Source: Egerieenecus sp048201975
GTDB lineage: Bacteria; Bacillota; Clostridia; Christensenellales; Aristaeellaceae
DNA: 7,452 bases
Direction of reading: 5' to 3'
NCBI GenBank assembly: GCA_048201975.1
Contig: DBFBGQ010000020.1
Location: 1-7,452 of the forward strand
Below the pieces are notes generated by a model, which saw only the letters and a list, made by a program, of their open reading frames with translations, did not search any database and was not told the DNA's origin. Made by a program: the position numbers and the translations under genes. Of the stretch, positions 5,072 through 7,452 are shown one piece after another. Each line of letters starts with the position of its first letter. Positions within the stretch are counted from its first letter, which is position 1.

Positions 5072-7255
5072 TCACCCGTTGCCATTGTTGGATGGATCAA
5101 AAATATACAGGATCTCGCCGGTGACGGCGTCCAGCAGCACGTCATAGTCGGAGATGTACGCAACGTCCGTATCCGGCATGCGGAAGCTGATGCGCCATAC
5201 ATCCGTCTCCAGCGTAGCGCCCAGCCAGGCGCTTCCTTCCAGCCGAATCCCCGTATAGGACACCAGAAACCCCGCCACCTCCTGTTCGCCGAAGCCGTAG
5301 CGCTCCGCAACGGCCTGACGGGCCAGCGCGATGGCCTCCTCCTTGGACAGCTGCTCAGGGGCGGGCAGGCCCTCTTCCGCCGCAGATTGGATCGTTTGCT
5401 TTATATAGTCCACAAAAAGCTGCACCTCTCCGTTGCGGGCATCCATGTCCACCTCATAGCACAACGCGCCGCTGACGCTGTAGGTAACAATCCACATGGG
5501 CTGCTCCGGGTCCGTCTCGTCCAGCCGGGACGTGCTGCTCATGCTGGTCACGTCGCCGCCCATCCGTTCTACGCGGTCCTGGGCAATCTCCCGGGCCTGC
5601 GCCATGGTGATGCGCCCGGTGGGCATGGGGGTATCCCCCGGCTGGGACGTGGCCGCTCCCGCCAGACTGCTGACGCGAATCAGCGCCCGCTCCTCGCTGT
5701 CCAGCAGGGAAAAGGACACCACCCGCACCTGCGGATCCAGCTGAACCATGAAGCGATACGCCCAGTTGCAATGGGAATGTCCGCCCTCGCAGGTGATAAA
5801 ATAGCCGCTGCTGCCGGTATAATCCTGCACCACGCGCATGTGATCAATGCTCACGTCAGGCATGCAGGCTTTCATGAACGCCCGGACATAAGCGTACAGC
5901 GCCTCATTCTGGTCATAGGTCAGGGCCTGTCCCGCTTCCTTCAGGGTGATTTCCAGCGGCGTGGCATTATAGAAAGCCGTTATCACTCCCTCGCCATTGA
6001 AGGTGGCGGTAAACCCTCCGGCCGTGCCATGCCACCTGCCGCCAACGAATTCCACCGTGGCCTGCGATGATTCCGCCTGGATGAATTCGCTCTCCAGCAG
6101 CTTGACAAACCACTGCTCGGCATCCTCCCGCGTGGTGATCACCTGGCGCTTGATCCGTTCCTCCGGCTGAGAAACGCCCGCCATTACCTGGAATCCGCGT
6201 TCCAGCGAGGGAGCGTATTCGATCTCCCCCGTGAAAAAAGCGCAGCACGCGACCAACAGGGCCAGCACCGCAAAGGCCACCGTACCCCAGCCGGTTTGCC
6301 CATGCTCCCGGAGCAGGCGCTGGCGCAGCCTGATCCTTCCCGCTTTCATAATCATTCCGCTGGCTTGAACGCCCAGCTCCGGAAAGCTATGTTTCCCGGC
6401 CACAGTTTCCAGCTTGCGGATGTATGCCTCCCGTTCCTCCTGCCCCTTGCCCTGCAGCGTGCGCTCGTCGCAGGCAACCTCACCATCCAAACGGGAAACG
6501 GATGCGGCCAGCCACACCAGGGGATTGAACCAATGCACCACGCAGCACACGCAGCGCAGCAGGTTCCACCAGCCGTCCCGCAGATACAGGTGGGCCGCCT
6601 CGTGGCGCAGCGCCACGGCATAGGATTCAGGATGGATATTTGCGGGAAGCGCCACAAAAGGATGCAGCCATCCGGCCACGCAGGAGGCTGGCAACCCCTC
6701 CACCCGCCACACGGGCAGAGGACGTATCCTCTTCTGGGCGCACAACTGGATGAAGTCCTCCAGCTGTTGGTCGGGGACCTGCTCCACCTTCCCCCTTCGC
6801 AGGCGACGGCGGAAGCGCAGGTTCCGGCACAGAAGCACCCCCATGGTGGCCGCCGCGCCCCCGCAATATACCACCAGCAGCAGGTTCCCCAGCATGCCTT
6901 TTTGCAGGGACATGCCCAGCTGATACAGCCAGCTGCCATCCAGCTTCGTGACATCGTCCCCCGCCAGCGCCACGGAGGCATCGTAGGCCGCGTCGATGGT
7001 CCGCACGCGGATCTGGTCGGCAATGGGACGGGCTGCATAATTCGCCGAAAGCCGGGGACGCAGCTCGTTCATCAAGGGGTTGGGCAAGCTCAGCGGCAAA
7101 AGCAACCGCAACACCACCAACAGCCATGCGGCGTACACCACCCTCCGGCGGACTCGCTTTCCCAGCGTCGCCCTTGCCAGCAGCAGCAGCATGATGAGCA
7201 GGCTGCCCATCAGCGTAGCCTCCAGCAAAAAGTTATAAAACGTTACGCTTCGCAC
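5072..7255 (-). CDS. M56-family (BlaR1/MecR1-like) membrane metalloprotease with C-terminal PepSY-like domains
   Basis: This encodes 727 aa. Membrane segments lie at about 8-27, 38-58, 120-142, 232-252 and 323-342. Between the third and fourth is the zinc protease motif H218-E-A-A-H222, and EVACDE (259-264) supplies the third ligand Glu of the M56 family. The external C-terminus (about 345-727) has no penicillin-binding signature of BlaR1. It has instead an unassigned region (345-540) and two PepSY-like units: 549-617 (ITMAQAREIAQDRV..., ending in a YEVDMDARNGEVQ strand) and 637-720 (LSKEEAIALARQAV..., ending in DYDVLLDAVTGEILYI). The likely role is a signal-transducing site protease in the envelope that destroys a cytosolic BlaI-like repressor; signal and repressor are unknown. 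GTG 7255 is preferred: GGGGAG precedes it by about 8 bases and TM1 starts correctly. The frame is open to 7366, but that extension looks non-coding. Both neighbouring genes face or lie away, so it is transcribed alone within the window. Confidence 0.85.
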   Translation of the reverse strand: MRSVTFYNFLLEATLMGSLLIMLLLLARATLGKRVRRRVVYAAWLLVVLRLLLPLSLPNPLMNELRPRLSANYAARPIADQIRVRTIDAAYDASVALAGDDVTKLDGSWLYQLGMSLQKGMLGNLLLVVYCGGAAATMGVLLCRNLRFRRRLRRGKVEQVPDQQLEDFIQLCAQKRIRPLPVWRVEGLPASCVAGWLHPFVALPANIHPESYAVALRHEAAHLYLRDGWWNLLRCVCCVVHWFNPLVWLAASVSRLDGEVACDERTLQGKGQEEREAYIRKLETVAGKHSFPELGVQASGMIMKAGRIRLRQRLLREHGQTGWGTVAFAVLALLVACCAFFTGEIEYAPSLERGFQVMAGVSQPEERIKRQVITTREDAEQWFVKLLESEFIQAESSQATVEFVGGRWHGTAGGFTATFNGEGVITAFYNATPLEITLKEAGQALTYDQNEALYAYVRAFMKACMPDVSIDHMRVVQDYTGSSGYFITCEGGHSHCNWAYRFMVQLDPQVRVVSFSLLDSEERALIRVSSLAGAATSQPGDTPMPTGRITMAQAREIAQDRVERMGGDVTSMSSTSRLDETDPEQPMWIVTYSVSGALCYEVDMDARNGEVQLFVDYIKQTIQSAAEEGLPAPEQLSKEEAIALARQAVAERYGFGEQEVAGFLVSYTGIRLEGSAWLGATLETDVWRISFRMPDTDVAYISDYDVLLDAVTGEILYIFDPSNNGNG

Positions 7256-7452
7256 ATATCCATCTCCCCTCGGACCCTTCAGCGCGCTGAAAAGTCCCTC
7301 CTCTTCTGTACATCCCGCAGAACGCACTGGCCGGCGCGCCCAACCTGCCACCGGAGGCCTTGCCATGCCCGCGATTCAGCGTATTCTCTTCTCAAAATTC
7401 GCATCAAAATGAAGCTCTCGCTGCTATACTACCCTTCCTTCCAAACGTTTGT
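7256..7452. other. Upstream region of the M56 gene; no supportable gene
   Basis: No start-plus-ribosome-site combination gives a convincing gene here on either strand. All minus-strand frames have stops near 7400-7431, so the tail of an upstream repressor gene could reach into the last few bases but cannot be identified. A TGTACA palindrome at 7306-7311 recalls the TACA/TGTA half-sites of BlaI-type operators, but a single hexamer is weak evidence. No clear minus-strand promoter for the M56 gene was found. Confidence 0.5.
7422..7430 (+). promoter_or_regulatory. Possible extended -10 promoter reading out of the window
   Basis: TG-C-TATACT (7422-7430) on the + strand matches an extended -10 element (TGnTATAAT, one mismatch). 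No good -35 lies 16-18 bases upstream, which extended -10 promoters can tolerate. It would drive a gene to the right of the window, divergent from the M56 gene. Confidence 0.3.

Noticed and set aside
5057..6070. A 337-codon + strand open frame opposite the M56 gene
   Set aside because: It overlaps the gpmI terminator at its start and the PepSY-like domains antisense; no motif or ribosome site supports it.
7306..7311. TGTACA as a BlaI operator
   Set aside because: A lone six-base palindrome is expected by chance at this length, and no second half-site or adjacent BlaI gene is visible.
7256..7366. A 37-codon N-terminal extension of the M56 protein
   Set aside because: M56 proteins begin directly with the first membrane helix. 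The extension is Arg/Gly/Pro-rich shadow-like sequence, and a good ribosome site precedes GTG 7255.

Overview
The window is GC-rich bacterial DNA with strong G/C preference at third codon positions. Its gene content is typical of a high-GC Firmicute, probably a gut clostridium of the Christensenellales/Oscillospirales kind: a DegV fatty-acid-binding protein, an ECF-transporter S component, a BlaR1-like M56 protease with PepSY-type domains, and AGGAGG-type ribosome binding sites. The lineage is an inference from these families; no marker gene is present.

Layout, left to right. Positions 1-1204 (+) hold the 3' part of a THEP1-type nucleoside-triphosphatase gene and, 7 bases downstream, a GNAT acetyltransferase gene; they look like one operon. 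Positions 1205-1650 are a 446-base intergenic stretch between convergent genes. It carries two diverged copies of a hairpin-rich repeat and is the least explained part of the window. Positions 1651-2217 (-) encode a solo ECF-transporter S component with its own promoter. Positions 2341-3192 (-) encode a DegV-family protein. A 232-base divergent region separates degV from a + strand gene for cofactor-independent phosphoglycerate mutase (3425-4996), which has a textbook sigma-A promoter. A strong, probably bidirectional terminator (5009-5058) lies between that gene and a large convergent gene (5072-7255, -) for an M56 (BlaR1/MecR1-like) membrane metalloprotease with tandem PepSY-like domains. 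Positions 7256-7452 show no supportable gene, only a possible outward promoter.

How the genes relate: this looks like an ordinary chromosomal housekeeping and accessory neighbourhood made of short transcription units on alternating strands, not a single pathway or defence island. Roles include nucleotide hydrolysis of unknown purpose, acetyl transfer, vitamin or other micronutrient uptake (substrate unknown), fatty-acid binding for the Fak system, lower glycolysis, and an envelope-sensing protease. No mobile element, CRISPR array, tRNA or rRNA was seen. The points most worth a second look are the repeated hairpin element, the M56-PepSY architecture, and the plant/trypanosome-like signature of the phosphoglycerate mutase.
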